Below are positions 53,555 to 63,583 of a DNA stretch of 64,000 nt, one piece after another (within the stretch, counting starts at the first letter, position 1; each line of letters opens with the position of its first letter). The stretch lies in the NCBI GenBank assembly GCA_050296515.1, contig JBNKRJ010000041.1:1-64000 (forward strand), read 5' to 3'. The notes below the pieces were generated by a model, which was given only the letters and a program-made list of their open reading frames with translations, had not been told where the DNA came from and made no database searches. The translations under genes were made by a program, and so were the position numbers. The stretch comes from NBLH01 sp050296515. GTDB lineage: Bacteria; Bacteroidota; Bacteroidia; Bacteroidales; NBLH01.

Positions 53555-53990
53555 AAGAGTTCCTACGTTGATTTCAAAGATGAAACCAACATAGGAACCC
53601 TGACTACGGAAATGGTGTATTTTTAGATTTGAGTTTTATAGTGAATTAGATCTCACTTTCTTCTACAAGACTAGTCTGATACTCACCTCTTTCAAGCATG
53701 ACAGCATGATACATGCTTGCAAAAGCTGCTGTTATCCGGATGATTCAGTTTGACTTAGAATTATTGTTGGAAATAGAAACACTACAAGAATAACTATCAT
53801 TGGTTTCATAATTCAGTTTTTTAGTTAAAGTTAATCAATTTTATTTCAGAACGGATAAAGATATCTGCACTTAGCCACTTAGCCAATGTTGTCTATGTTC
53901 CACTTTCGTCGTCATGCACCTAAAAACAAAATAAGATTGTCCATACTAAAAGTGTTTTTTATTTTTACAAAACAAACCAAATAGCTTTTA
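53555..53990. other. gene-free stretch with a long hairpin
   Basis: 436 bp before the glycan locus. GTTCCTACGTTG (53559-53570) pairs with CAACATAGGAAC (53587-53598), with inner TTTC/GAAA, but no T run follows. A 22-codon minus-strand frame ends near 53646 (MYHAVMLERGEYQTSLVEESEI), without other support. Confidence 0.45.
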
Positions 53991-54917
53991 ATGTACTCAT
54001 TTGTAATTCCGGCATTTAACGAAGAAGAAAACGTAAAATTGATTTATCAACGACTGCTTGATTTAATGAAAAAGCATGACAGGGGCTTTGAAATCATTTT
54101 TGTTGACGATGGTAGCCGAGACAAAACAAAAGATATTTTAATTGAACTAGCTAATGGGGATAAGAGACTAAAAATCATAAGTTTAAGCAGGAATTTCGGA
54201 CACCAATCAGCTCTTACGGCAGGATTAAAATATGCAAAAGGAGATGCAATTATTTCATTGGATTGTGATTTACAGGATCCTCCTGAAGTAATTGAACAAA
54301 TGATTGAAAAATGGAAAGAAGGAGCAGACATTGTTTACGCAAGACGTATCAATTATCGCAAAGATAATTTCATAAAAAAATTAGCATCCAAGTTTTATTA
54401 CAGAATCCTGACCAGGATGGCCGATATTGATATCCCAAGGAATGTAGGTGATTTCAGATTGGTTAGCAAGGTAGTTTTGGATGAAGTGAACCAGATGGAT
54501 GAAAAATCCAGATATTTGCGTGGAATGGTAGCCTGGACAGGATTTAAACATGATTTTGTGGATTATTATCGACCCGACAGAGAGCATGGGACTCCCGGTT
54601 ACTCATTCAGAAAGCTCATTACACTGGGTATGAATGGTTTCCTTGATTTTTCGTTTTTCCCATTAAGAGTAGGATTTGTTCTAGGGATTATAAGCATATT
54701 TACAGGGATGGGTTTGTTGATTTACCAGTTCTTAGATTTTATTATCAATGGCGCATACTATCACCTTTATAAATGGCTTTCTGTTGCGACATTTATTTTT
54801 ATGGGTTTTTTGTTTATGCTGATTTGGATAATAGGTGAATACATTGGGAAAATTTATAATGAGGTGAGGTCCAGACCGATATATATTGTGAAGGAGAAAA
54901 TAAATATTGAGGAATAA
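53991..54917 (+). CDS. GT2 polyprenyl-phosphate glycosyltransferase (DPM1/GtrB/ArnC-like)
   Basis: A 308-residue membrane enzyme that moves a sugar from a nucleotide sugar to a polyprenyl phosphate on the inner membrane. The GT-A fold is clear: SFVIPAFNEEENV, IIFVDDGSRDKTKDI, NFGHQSALTAGLKYAKGDAI and the DxD-type LDCDLQDPPEV. The RNVGDFRLVSK and YLRGMVAWTGFK motifs also fit. Two C-terminal membrane segments (VGFVLGIISIFTGMGLLIY and WLSVATFIFMGFLFMLIWII) are standard. It is the first gene of the glycan locus, 4 bp before the next. Confidence 0.92.
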   Translation: MYSFVIPAFNEEENVKLIYQRLLDLMKKHDRGFEIIFVDDGSRDKTKDILIELANGDKRLKIISLSRNFGHQSALTAGLKYAKGDAIISLDCDLQDPPEVIEQMIEKWKEGADIVYARRINYRKDNFIKKLASKFYYRILTRMADIDIPRNVGDFRLVSKVVLDEVNQMDEKSRYLRGMVAWTGFKHDFVDYYRPDREHGTPGYSFRKLITLGMNGFLDFSFFPLRVGFVLGIISIFTGMGLLIYQFLDFIINGAYYHLYKWLSVATFIFMGFLFMLIWIIGEYIGKIYNEVRSRPIYIVKEKINIEE

Positions 54918-54920
54918 GTT

Positions 54921-56054
54921 TTGAAAATTTTGATGCTAAATAATGAATATCCTCCACTAGGAGGTGGAACAGGAACAGTAAACAAAGAAATACTTGAACA
55001 CATAGCTCAATATCCCGAGATAAAAGTTGATTTAATTACCAGTAGTATTGAAAAAAACAATTCTATTTTACAGTTATCTCCAAATATTAGAATTATCAGG
55101 TTAGGATTAAAGAGCAAGAATATTCACCATGCTTCAAACCTTGAATTAATAAAATATACCATAAAAGCATTTCTTCATGCAAGAAAACTTCAAAAAAAAG
55201 AAGGTTATGACTTTAGTTTTGGATGGAGTACAATTCCTGCTGGCTTCGTTTGCTATTTATTACTAATATTTTTCCGGCTACCATTTATAGTTAGAGTTGG
55301 AGGGCCTGATATTCCAGGATTTGAGGAGCGCTACAGAGTAGTTTATAAAATTATTTCTCCAATTATTAAACGCATATGGAAACAGGCTGATCTCATAATT
55401 ACAAAATGCCAGACAGAATATGAGATGATTAAAGCAATCAATAAGAATCTTCCTTTAAAAATTATAAATAATGGTATTGATATTGAGAAATTTACAAAAA
55501 AAGAGTTTGCTGATAGCACTGTTTTGAAAGCGATTTGTCCTGCCAGGTTAATCAAACGAAAAGGACAGGATGTTTTGATTAAAGCGGTGGCTTTATTAAA
55601 GCAAATTGGAATTTTATTTCAAGTTGATTTGATTGGAGATGGCGATGAAAAAGAAAACTACATTAAACTTGCACAAAAATTAAATGTATTAGATTCAATT
55701 AATTTCAAATCATATATACCAAGAGAACAAATGCAAAAAGCTTATCATGAAGCAGATGTTTTTGTCCTACCGTCATACAATGAAGGAATGAGTAATGCAT
55801 TACTTGAAGCTATGGCTTGTGGTTTGCCTGTGGTTGTTACTGATGTTGGAGGTACACAAGAGCTCCTTGATGATGGAGAAAATGGATTTGTTTTTCCTGT
55901 GGGAAATGTGGATATGCTAAGTCAAATATTGGAAAAAATAGCAAAAGCACCCGCTCAATTAAATGAAATGGGAGTAAAATCAAGAAAAAAAGCAGAAGCA
56001 TTGGGCTGGGATAAAATCTTAGATGAATTTTTAGACATTTTTGAAAATTATTAG
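54921..56054 (+). CDS. GT4 family glycosyltransferase
   Basis: A 377-residue GT-B enzyme using a nucleotide sugar. The N-terminal domain opens ILMLNNEYPPLGGGTGTVNKE. The C-terminal donor domain has AICPARLIKRKGQDVLIKA, VDLIGDGDEKEN and the E-x7-E motif PSYNEGMSNALLEAMACGLPVVVTDVGGTQELL. The start codon is TTG, 4 bp after the upstream stop codon. The acceptor is probably a lipid-linked oligosaccharide of this locus. Confidence 0.9.
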   Translation: MKILMLNNEYPPLGGGTGTVNKEILEHIAQYPEIKVDLITSSIEKNNSILQLSPNIRIIRLGLKSKNIHHASNLELIKYTIKAFLHARKLQKKEGYDFSFGWSTIPAGFVCYLLLIFFRLPFIVRVGGPDIPGFEERYRVVYKIISPIIKRIWKQADLIITKCQTEYEMIKAINKNLPLKIINNGIDIEKFTKKEFADSTVLKAICPARLIKRKGQDVLIKAVALLKQIGILFQVDLIGDGDEKENYIKLAQKLNVLDSINFKSYIPREQMQKAYHEADVFVLPSYNEGMSNALLEAMACGLPVVVTDVGGTQELLDDGENGFVFPVGNVDMLSQILEKIAKAPAQLNEMGVKSRKKAEALGWDKILDEFLDIFENY

Positions 56055-56057
56055 TAA

Positions 56058-57872
56058 ATGTGTGGAATAGCTGGCTTCAATTTCAGAGATGAAACTATTA
56101 TAAAAAAGATGAATGATTCACAGGCTCATCGAGGACCTGATGGTGAAGGTCTTTTTATTGATGATTTTGTTTCTTTAGGGCATAGACGACTTGCAATTAT
56201 TGATCTTTCAAAGGATGCGAACCAACCAATGCACTATAAAAATCTCACCATAGTTTTTAATGGTGAAATTTATAATTATCGAGAAATAAAAAAAACATTA
56301 TCAAAAAAGGGGCATTCCTTTTATACTCAATCAGATACTGAAGTAATCCTACATGCTTATGAGGAATGGGGAACTGATTGCCTAAAATACTTTAACGGAA
56401 TGTGGGCATTTTGCCTTTATGACAAAAATAGTCATGAACTTTTTCTTTCAAGGGATAGATTTGGGATAAAACCACTTTTTTATTTTATTGATAACGAAAG
56501 ATTTATTTTTTCTTCTGAAATTAAGGCAATCAAATGTCATGAGATAAACCTGAGCATTAATCAAACAGCAGTAAATCATTATTTTTACCAAAAATATATT
56601 GGTAGAGGGCAAACTATTTATAATGAAATACAAAAATTGGAAGAAGCCCATTATATTCAATATAACCTCACGACACGGGAATTATTAACAAAAAAATACT
56701 ATCATCTCGAAAATGAAATTGAGACTGCTAAATCAGTTAATTTTAAAGAAAAAAAGAAACTAATTTCTGAACTTATCTGTGATTCTGTTGAAAAACGTCT
56801 GATTTCAGATGTTCCTGTTGGTAGTTTTCTGTCAGGAGGCATTGATTCATCAGTAATTTCAAGTATTATAGCAAAAAAACATCCCCATTTCAAGGTATTT
56901 TCAATTGGTTTTAACGAAGATACCTTCAATGAATTAGACCATGCAAAAATAGTGGCAGCAAAAATTTCAGCTTCCCACCATTATCACACTTTAAGCATTG
57001 ATGAGGAACTAATATTTGATATTATCGAAAAAATAGATGAACCATTTGGCGATCCTTCGCTGATTCCAACATACTTATTATCAAAAATTACAAGGGAAAA
57101 GGTCACAGTTAGTCTTTCTGGTGATGCGGGTGATGAACTTTTTGCAGGATATGATACTTATTTGGCATGGAAAATAGCTCGTTTTATCCCACCTTTTCTG
57201 GTCAATCTGCTAAAACGAACCGTTAACATTCTACCTGCCAGCGATAAAAACCTGCATATAAGTTTTAAAATAAAGAAGTTTATTAAAGACTGGCATAAAA
57301 ATGAGCAAATCCGACATCTAAATTGGATGTCTCAAACCGATTCCGAACAAAGAAAAAAACTCCTTAACAAAAATTATATCCCAATAAATAAGCTAGTTAG
57401 AACAACTGATAGTAGTGGTTTACTGTCCATTCAATTAAACGATTTTAGAAATTATTTAAGCAATGATATACTGGTTAAAGTTGATTCTGCAACAATGATG
57501 AATTCCCTGGAGGCAAGAATTCCTTTTCTTGATTTCAGATTAGTTCCGCTTGTTTTGAGTCTTTCGCCAAATCAAAAAATAAGGAGATTTAAAACAAAGT
57601 TTTTTTTAAAGAAGTTTGCATTAAATTTGGTTCCCAAAAAGATCATAAATAGAAAAAAAGCTGGCTTTTCAGTACCTTTATCATTGTGGTTTAAAAAATC
57701 TTCAAGAATACAAGAAGTGATTACTAATAAGCAGTTTTTCGAGCATGGTTTTTTTGATTTTAATTTTGTACAAAAACTATTTCAAGAACATTTAAATAGT
57801 AAAAGTGATAATTCACGTGTACTGTGGCTAATCTTTGTTTTTAATTTGTGGTACAAGAAACAAAAAAAATAG
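56058..57872 (+). CDS. asnB: glutamine-hydrolysing asparagine synthetase
   Basis: A 604-residue enzyme. The class II glutaminase domain has Cys2 (MCGIAGFNF), AHRGPDGEG, LGHRRLAIIDL and FNGEIYNY. The synthetase domain has the PP-loop FLSGGIDSSVIS, LSGDAGDELFAGYD and the C-terminal MMNSLEARIPFLD. Such AsnB paralogues are common in surface-polysaccharide loci, where they may amidate sugars or supply Asn. It lies 3 bp after the GT4 gene, in the operon. Confidence 0.92.
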   Translation: MCGIAGFNFRDETIIKKMNDSQAHRGPDGEGLFIDDFVSLGHRRLAIIDLSKDANQPMHYKNLTIVFNGEIYNYREIKKTLSKKGHSFYTQSDTEVILHAYEEWGTDCLKYFNGMWAFCLYDKNSHELFLSRDRFGIKPLFYFIDNERFIFSSEIKAIKCHEINLSINQTAVNHYFYQKYIGRGQTIYNEIQKLEEAHYIQYNLTTRELLTKKYYHLENEIETAKSVNFKEKKKLISELICDSVEKRLISDVPVGSFLSGGIDSSVISSIIAKKHPHFKVFSIGFNEDTFNELDHAKIVAAKISASHHYHTLSIDEELIFDIIEKIDEPFGDPSLIPTYLLSKITREKVTVSLSGDAGDELFAGYDTYLAWKIARFIPPFLVNLLKRTVNILPASDKNLHISFKIKKFIKDWHKNEQIRHLNWMSQTDSEQRKKLLNKNYIPINKLVRTTDSSGLLSIQLNDFRNYLSNDILVKVDSATMMNSLEARIPFLDFRLVPLVLSLSPNQKIRRFKTKFFLKKFALNLVPKKIINRKKAGFSVPLSLWFKKSSRIQEVITNKQFFEHGFFDFNFVQKLFQEHLNSKSDNSRVLWLIFVFNLWYKKQKK

Positions 57873-57881
57873 TTTATAAGA

Positions 57882-60467
57882 ATGTCAAAAATCTCGAAAA
57901 AAAAGAAGTTAGTAAAATCAACAGTTAATTCTGAAAAAAAAGGAAATAAAAACATAAGAGCAGCAAACCCTCCTAAAACATATGCAATCATTTTTGCAAT
58001 TATATCTTTACTAATTGATTTCTTGTTTCTTCCAAAAAGAAGTGAAATAAGTGAAGTAGGAAGTAATCCATTCTTCTTTTTCTTGATCTCTTTAATCGGT
58101 TCAGCAGCTATTTTTATTGGATTAAACTGGAAAAATATTGAACATTATAAAAACTTAATAAAATACCTCTTCCTGCTATGTCTTGCATGCTTAGTTCTTT
58201 TTTTTGTGGCTGAAGAGATTTTTATTAACGATAAAACCAGCTTTATATGGGAAAGAATAACCCTTTATACTTCTAGCCTGATTGCCCCCCTGTCTTTAAT
58301 TGGCTTTATGTTGGTTTACTTATACAAAGAACAAATTCTGGATTACATTCAACTGCTATTTCCTTTTAATAAAAAAGAGATTCCTAATAACGAAGTTAAT
58401 TCAAAAGAACAGTCGCAACATTCAACAAAACGACACCAAAACTTTTTTACAGTTGGTGTATTAATTCTAATTGCCTCCATTTCACTATTTACAATATTTT
58501 ACAAGCTTGATGGTTTTGACTTATTTTCAGATGAAACACAAGTTACACAAGGTGCTGCCGGATATTACCATACAGGCGAATTTAAACAATGGAGTTTTAT
58601 TCAACAAAAAACGGTTGGTAATACTTATGACCGGGCATGGCCTCATTTATTCCTCGTTGCTCAGTCTTATAAAATATTTGGAATAACTCCCTGGTCATCC
58701 AGATTCCCATCAGCGTTATTTGGTATTATCTTCATTATTTCTGCATTTTTTATAATTAAATATTTTATAAAAGATCATACAGTTGTTATTCTTTCAACTC
58801 TGTCTTTTTGCTTGTATTACAACTATTTACAACTATTCAGATGGGCGCGAATGTACGCTATTGCTATACCTGTTTTTCTATTGGCTTTTTATTTTGGATA
58901 TCGATTTTTGGTTGAAAAGAACCAATTGAAATTATTGCCTTTAAAGCAGATAAAGTTTGGACATTATCTAAACTTCAATTATGTTTATTTATTACCTTTT
59001 CTTATTCTCATTTATTTTAGCTTCCACCTGCATGTAAATTCTCTACTAGCTTTGCTAATACTGTTTGTAATATCAATAATTTATTATTTTATAAAAAAAG
59101 AAGCAAAATATCTTACAGCAATTATTACAGGTATTGGCTTTATCATCTTGGGATATTTGGCTCTACCGAATGTTGGAGGAATTATAAACTATTTAAGTTT
59201 TTTTGAGCAAGATAATGCCAGAATATACTCTGAACTTATGTTTGCTTACCCATTTTCCAAATCAATTGGTATTGTTTTATTTATTACAGGTGCAGGTTTA
59301 CTCTTTTTTGTTAATCATCAAAAGTTTAAACAAGTTTATATTCTATTGTATTCAAGTATTATTATAACATTTGTTCTTTTTGCCTATGTTTTCAATTATC
59401 CTGCTTCGTTCAGATATGTTTCATTTTTTGCAGCAATTTCTATTGTTCTAATAATTTCTGTATTTATCCTTTTATTAAAGGCCACCACACCAAAGTTCGT
59501 CCAATGGACTGGTTACTTAATGATTATATTATTAATTACATCTCATTTGTATAAAAATTACGATAATTTGTATGTTAGAAACCCTCTGTCACCAGCATAT
59601 CCATCTATAGCAATTAAAACCATAGTAAAGACCTATAAAAAAGGTGAATTAATATATAGGCATTGGGGCCCTGGTTTTTATTTTCAAGGCATTGATAAAA
59701 GTGTTAAATTAAAAGGTCTTGGAAATTACGAAGGAAAAAAGTTCAACCTAATTATTGATACATTGCAAAAATATCCTTCTGGCTGGCTAACCTGGATGAG
59801 TCACAATACATTTAGAATGGATCCAAAACTGGTAAATTATGCGAACCTTTATTTTACAAAGTATCATGGTTTGGGTGTTGATAAAACCGGGGTTGAACTA
59901 TTTCATTATACTGATTCAATGCTGGTTGATTCGATGAAGTTTAATTTTGAAAGAAATTTGCCACATGCAAATCTAAACCTGGCAAATACTTATTCTTTAG
60001 CCTTTTGGGTTAAATTAGATAAAGCAAATGACCACACTCCTTTTATTTTTACCGAAAACGAGAAAAAAATATTTGAAATAAGACAAGTGAATGATAATCG
60101 CCCTTCATTATTGTTTGTGTATAACAATGCTACCAAAGATTCAATTGAAGGTGTAATCCCCGAAGCAAATAAATGGCATCATGTATGCTGGTTTCAAGAA
60201 GGAGGAGAAGTTGGGGATGAAATTGGACTCTACGTTGACGGAAAAAGAATAATAACAAAGCAACTTACTTCGCCAATTAAAGGACTTGTGAAATATAAAC
60301 TGAATCCCGAATTTAAAGGGGAAAGAAATGATATAAGAATTTATGATTTTGTTTTGAGCCAGGAGCAGATAAATTTAATCATGAAAAATCTGAATACACC
60401 AAATTCCTCTGTTTTAAAAGTAAAAAATACGCCATTTAAAACGTTATTTCATTGGCAAAAAAAATAA
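57882..60467 (+). CDS. GT39-like membrane glycosyltransferase fused to a LamG domain
   Basis: An 861-residue protein. Residues 1-620 are polytopic, with about twelve membrane segments. The first large outer loop carries the acidic pair D217-E218 (LFSDETQVTQGAAGYY), as in PMT/ArnT-type (GT39) enzymes that use lipid-linked sugars, followed by RAWPHLFLVAQSYKIFGITPWSSRFPS. The C-terminal 170 residues are an extracytoplasmic LamG/concanavalin-like domain: LANTYSLAFWVKLDK, EANKWHHVCWFQEGG, IGLYVDGKRI and IRIYDFVLSQEQI. The fusion suggests the enzyme binds glycan or protein with its C-terminal lectin-like domain. It overlaps the next gene by 16 bp. Confidence 0.78.
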   Translation: MSKISKKKKLVKSTVNSEKKGNKNIRAANPPKTYAIIFAIISLLIDFLFLPKRSEISEVGSNPFFFFLISLIGSAAIFIGLNWKNIEHYKNLIKYLFLLCLACLVLFFVAEEIFINDKTSFIWERITLYTSSLIAPLSLIGFMLVYLYKEQILDYIQLLFPFNKKEIPNNEVNSKEQSQHSTKRHQNFFTVGVLILIASISLFTIFYKLDGFDLFSDETQVTQGAAGYYHTGEFKQWSFIQQKTVGNTYDRAWPHLFLVAQSYKIFGITPWSSRFPSALFGIIFIISAFFIIKYFIKDHTVVILSTLSFCLYYNYLQLFRWARMYAIAIPVFLLAFYFGYRFLVEKNQLKLLPLKQIKFGHYLNFNYVYLLPFLILIYFSFHLHVNSLLALLILFVISIIYYFIKKEAKYLTAIITGIGFIILGYLALPNVGGIINYLSFFEQDNARIYSELMFAYPFSKSIGIVLFITGAGLLFFVNHQKFKQVYILLYSSIIITFVLFAYVFNYPASFRYVSFFAAISIVLIISVFILLLKATTPKFVQWTGYLMIILLITSHLYKNYDNLYVRNPLSPAYPSIAIKTIVKTYKKGELIYRHWGPGFYFQGIDKSVKLKGLGNYEGKKFNLIIDTLQKYPSGWLTWMSHNTFRMDPKLVNYANLYFTKYHGLGVDKTGVELFHYTDSMLVDSMKFNFERNLPHANLNLANTYSLAFWVKLDKANDHTPFIFTENEKKIFEIRQVNDNRPSLLFVYNNATKDSIEGVIPEANKWHHVCWFQEGGEVGDEIGLYVDGKRIITKQLTSPIKGLVKYKLNPEFKGERNDIRIYDFVLSQEQINLIMKNLNTPNSSVLKVKNTPFKTLFHWQKK

Positions 60468-61576
60468 AAATCTGTTTTGTTGTACCCAGAGCTTACTATT
60501 TATTTGATCAAACTCTTGAAAAAATTTCAGATAAAGTCGGAGGCGCACAAAAACAAGCTTTCTTATTTAGTACTGGTCTGGCTTCATATAATCTCTTTGA
60601 TGTTCACTTTATTGTAGCAGATTTCGGACAAAAAAAAAATAAGATGATGATTGATGGCGTAACCGTCTGGAAATCTTTTAATTTCAAACATAATTTTATT
60701 ACGCAGATTCATTGTTTTTACAAATCATTGAAAAATGTCAATGCTGATGTATACTTGTTTCGGTCTGCAGACAGAGGAGTTGCTTTTGGTACCTTCCTTG
60801 TAAAATATCTTTTGAAAAAAAAAGTTATTTACATGATAGCTTCAGGTAGCGAGACTAGTTATGTTGGAAATAAAAAAGCATTTGGACCAATTACTGCTCA
60901 ACTTATGAATTTTGTTTATAAGAAATCAGATGCAATAATTGCACAAACGAAGGAGCAATCAATTCTTTTTACAAAAAATCATAGTAGAAATCCTGACTCA
61001 ATTATAAAAAACATAATTGACATTGAACAAGAAAAAAATGAAGAAATCCAAAAGGACTATTCGATATGGGTTGGCAGACTTGATAAAATAAAACAACCTG
61101 AACTATTTTTGGAATTGGCAAAAAAAATTCCAAATCAAAAGTTTATAATGATTGCTCCTATTGTGCTTGAGCATCAAAAATACGGCATCTATTTAAAGAA
61201 GGAAATTCTCAAAATCAAGAATATAGAATATATTGAATTTGTAAAGCCAAAAGAAATGATGTTGTATTATCAAAAGGCTAAACTTTACGTGACAACTTCA
61301 GAAACAGAGGGTTTCTCAAATACAATGATGGAAGCAATGGCTGTTGGTTGTCCTGTTTTAAGCTATAAGGTTGATCCTGAAAATATAATTAGGAACTTTC
61401 AATTAGGTTATTGTTCTTATGCAGAAAAAACAATGTTTTTTAAAGCTTTTGAACAACTTATTGATAATGAAGACAAGTTAAATATTATGGGTAAAAATGC
61501 AAGAGACTATATTATGAATAATCATTCGAAAGAGATCGAAATCAGTAAATTAGTTGATTTAATTTCAGCATTATAA
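60452..61576 (+). CDS. GT4 family glycosyltransferase (sister copy A)
   Basis: A 374-residue GT-B enzyme. It begins IKICFVVPRAYYLFDQ, then GGAQKQAFLFSTGL. The donor domain has YSIWVGRLDKIKQPELFLELAKK and the E-x7-E motif TTSETEGFSNTMMEAMAVGCPVLSYKVDPE. It starts with TTG, 16 bp inside the end of the GT39-like gene. The next gene is a close relative, so this looks like a tandem duplication within the locus. Confidence 0.9.
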   Translation: MAKKIKICFVVPRAYYLFDQTLEKISDKVGGAQKQAFLFSTGLASYNLFDVHFIVADFGQKKNKMMIDGVTVWKSFNFKHNFITQIHCFYKSLKNVNADVYLFRSADRGVAFGTFLVKYLLKKKVIYMIASGSETSYVGNKKAFGPITAQLMNFVYKKSDAIIAQTKEQSILFTKNHSRNPDSIIKNIIDIEQEKNEEIQKDYSIWVGRLDKIKQPELFLELAKKIPNQKFIMIAPIVLEHQKYGIYLKKEILKIKNIEYIEFVKPKEMMLYYQKAKLYVTTSETEGFSNTMMEAMAVGCPVLSYKVDPENIIRNFQLGYCSYAEKTMFFKAFEQLIDNEDKLNIMGKNARDYIMNNHSKEIEISKLVDLISAL

Positions 61577-61585
61577 CAAAAGCAG

Positions 61586-62704
61586 ATGATTTCAGATAGA
61601 AAAATAAAAGTTTGTTTTTTTTCTCCTGGCTCTTATGTTTATTTTAATAAGAGCCGCAAACAAGTTTACGGTGGTGCTGAGCTACAAATGTTTTTATTAG
61701 CCAATGAATTGTCAATAAAAAATAAGTACGAAATACTTTTTTTTGTAGGTAATTGTTCACAACCTAAGAATGAGGTTTACAACAATATAAAATTAATTAG
61801 AAGCTTTAATTTTCCTGATTCTGAAAGCTTTATAATGAAGAGCTTAAAAGTTCTTCATTATTTCATTTTATTGTTAAAGAATAAACCTGACATTATTATT
61901 ACAACTACAGCAAACACAATTGTTGGGATTACTGCATTTTATTCAAAAATTCTTGGAATAAAACATATACACAGAACAGCAAGTCGAATAGATACGGATG
62001 GTAGCTGGATTAAAAAGAATGGAATTTTGGGCAAAGTGTATTTGTATGGGATCAAAAATGCCTCTGTTATAATTGTTCAGAATTACTTCGATCAAGAATT
62101 GTTATCTATCAATTATGGGCTAAAATCGATCGTACTTAAAAATGCAATATACTATTCCGAAATGCATAATGAAAAGAAAAATGGGGTATTGTGGGTTGGT
62201 CGGTTAAATCAACTTAAGCAGCCAGAATTGTTTTTAAATCTTGCAATAGCTTTACCTATGGTTGAGTTCACAATGATATGCCCCTACAATGCAAGCGACA
62301 TTAAAACATGGGGATTACTAAAAGATAAGGCGAATACCATTAATAATTTATTGTTGATTGAAAATATTGATTTTGAACAAATTCAAAGCTTCTTTAACAA
62401 AGCCCATTTGTTTGTAAACACTTCATTAACAGAAGGATTCCCTAACACTTTTTTACAAGCTTGTGCTGGAAGAACTCCAATTATTTCATTAAATGTAGAT
62501 CCCGATAATTTTTTGGTGAATAATAATTGTGGTGTATTTTGTAATAATGATCTTAATTTAATGATCGATTCTGTTAAAAGTTTGTTGTCATCACCACACA
62601 AAACTGAGGAAATGGGATACAATGCATACAATTATTTAAAAAAGAATCATGATGTTAAGGCTATTGCAGTACAACTGGAAGAAATGATTGAAAGCTCGTT
62701 ATGA
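61586..62704 (+). CDS. GT4 family glycosyltransferase (sister copy B)
   Basis: A 372-residue GT-B enzyme that parallels copy A throughout: IKVCFFSPGSYVYFN, VYGGAELQMFLLANEL, LWVGRLNQLKQPELFLNLA and NTSLTEGFPNTFLQACAGRTPIISLNVDPDN. In the E-x7-E motif the second Glu is Gln (FLQACAG instead of MMEAMAV), which may alter donor binding. Its last 4 bp overlap the next start (ATGA). Confidence 0.88.
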   Translation: MISDRKIKVCFFSPGSYVYFNKSRKQVYGGAELQMFLLANELSIKNKYEILFFVGNCSQPKNEVYNNIKLIRSFNFPDSESFIMKSLKVLHYFILLLKNKPDIIITTTANTIVGITAFYSKILGIKHIHRTASRIDTDGSWIKKNGILGKVYLYGIKNASVIIVQNYFDQELLSINYGLKSIVLKNAIYYSEMHNEKKNGVLWVGRLNQLKQPELFLNLAIALPMVEFTMICPYNASDIKTWGLLKDKANTINNLLLIENIDFEQIQSFFNKAHLFVNTSLTEGFPNTFLQACAGRTPIISLNVDPDNFLVNNNCGVFCNNDLNLMIDSVKSLLSSPHKTEEMGYNAYNYLKKNHDVKAIAVQLEEMIESSL

Positions 62705-63579
62705 TAAAAATAGCAACACAAAATATTAAATTTCTCCATGTAATTGGTAAAATCCCCTTACTTAGACATTTTTTTATTGTAAAAGTTGACAATGATTTAA
62801 GGGACATAAGAAATAATGTGGTTCTTGAGAAACTTTTCACAGATATTTATACTGCCAATAAAACTTCAAAAAGAACAAAAAGTAATCGTTTTTCTGAATT
62901 AGATAAGATTTCTATTAACTATTTAACTAGCAACGGATTAAAAACGATTCATGATATAGGTGTTTCCAATGGTATTACATCTGTGGATTTGTTCAAAAAA
63001 CTATGGATAAAAGGGATTGATTTTAGATTTTTTGTATCCGATAAGTACGCTATGTTAAAGCTAAAGAAGGGAATCGCCCAAAGGTTTTTTGATGAAGATG
63101 AAAATTTTATTTTTGGTTATTTGGGTCCTTTTTTTGCAGCAAACAGAAATATCTTTTTCCCATTGACCGTACTTTTATTTCAGATTTTAAAGTCATTGCC
63201 AAATGATAGAGAATATTCAACTAATTTGCTTTTCTATCACAGGGAATTGCTTGAATTAATTGATTCTAATAAAGTTGAAAATATCAGCTATGATGTTTTC
63301 AATACGATACCAGAGCAAAGGTTTGATTTTGTAAGATGCATGAATTTATTAAACCTAGCGTATTTCAGCAAAGAACAAATACAAAAAGCAGTGCTTAATA
63401 TTTTATCCTCCTTAAACGATAATGGAATTTTATTACTGGGAAGAACGAATTCAAAAGGAATCACCAACGCAAGTTTTTTTATGAAGGAAAATAACAAGCT
63501 AGTATTGTTATCTGATTTTAATGAAGGTTTTGAAGGAAAAGATATTGCTATACCTTTTGATTTATTAAAAAAACCTTAA
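62701..63579 (+). CDS. class I methyltransferase-like protein of the glycan locus
   Basis: A 292-residue protein with a Rossmann-type methyltransferase layout: glycine-containing motif I as TIHDIGVSNGITSVDLFKKL, a second strand FRFFVSDKYAML, and late strands FDFVRCMNLLNLAYF and SSLNDNGILLLGRTNSKG. Motif I is IHDIGVSNG rather than the usual E/DxGxGxG, so SAM binding is likely but not certain. It starts inside the previous stop codon and precedes the last gene by 4 bp. It may methylate a sugar or another glycan component. Confidence 0.65.
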   Translation: MIKIATQNIKFLHVIGKIPLLRHFFIVKVDNDLRDIRNNVVLEKLFTDIYTANKTSKRTKSNRFSELDKISINYLTSNGLKTIHDIGVSNGITSVDLFKKLWIKGIDFRFFVSDKYAMLKLKKGIAQRFFDEDENFIFGYLGPFFAANRNIFFPLTVLLFQILKSLPNDREYSTNLLFYHRELLELIDSNKVENISYDVFNTIPEQRFDFVRCMNLLNLAYFSKEQIQKAVLNILSSLNDNGILLLGRTNSKGITNASFFMKENNKLVLLSDFNEGFEGKDIAIPFDLLKKP

Positions 63580-63583
63580 TGTT

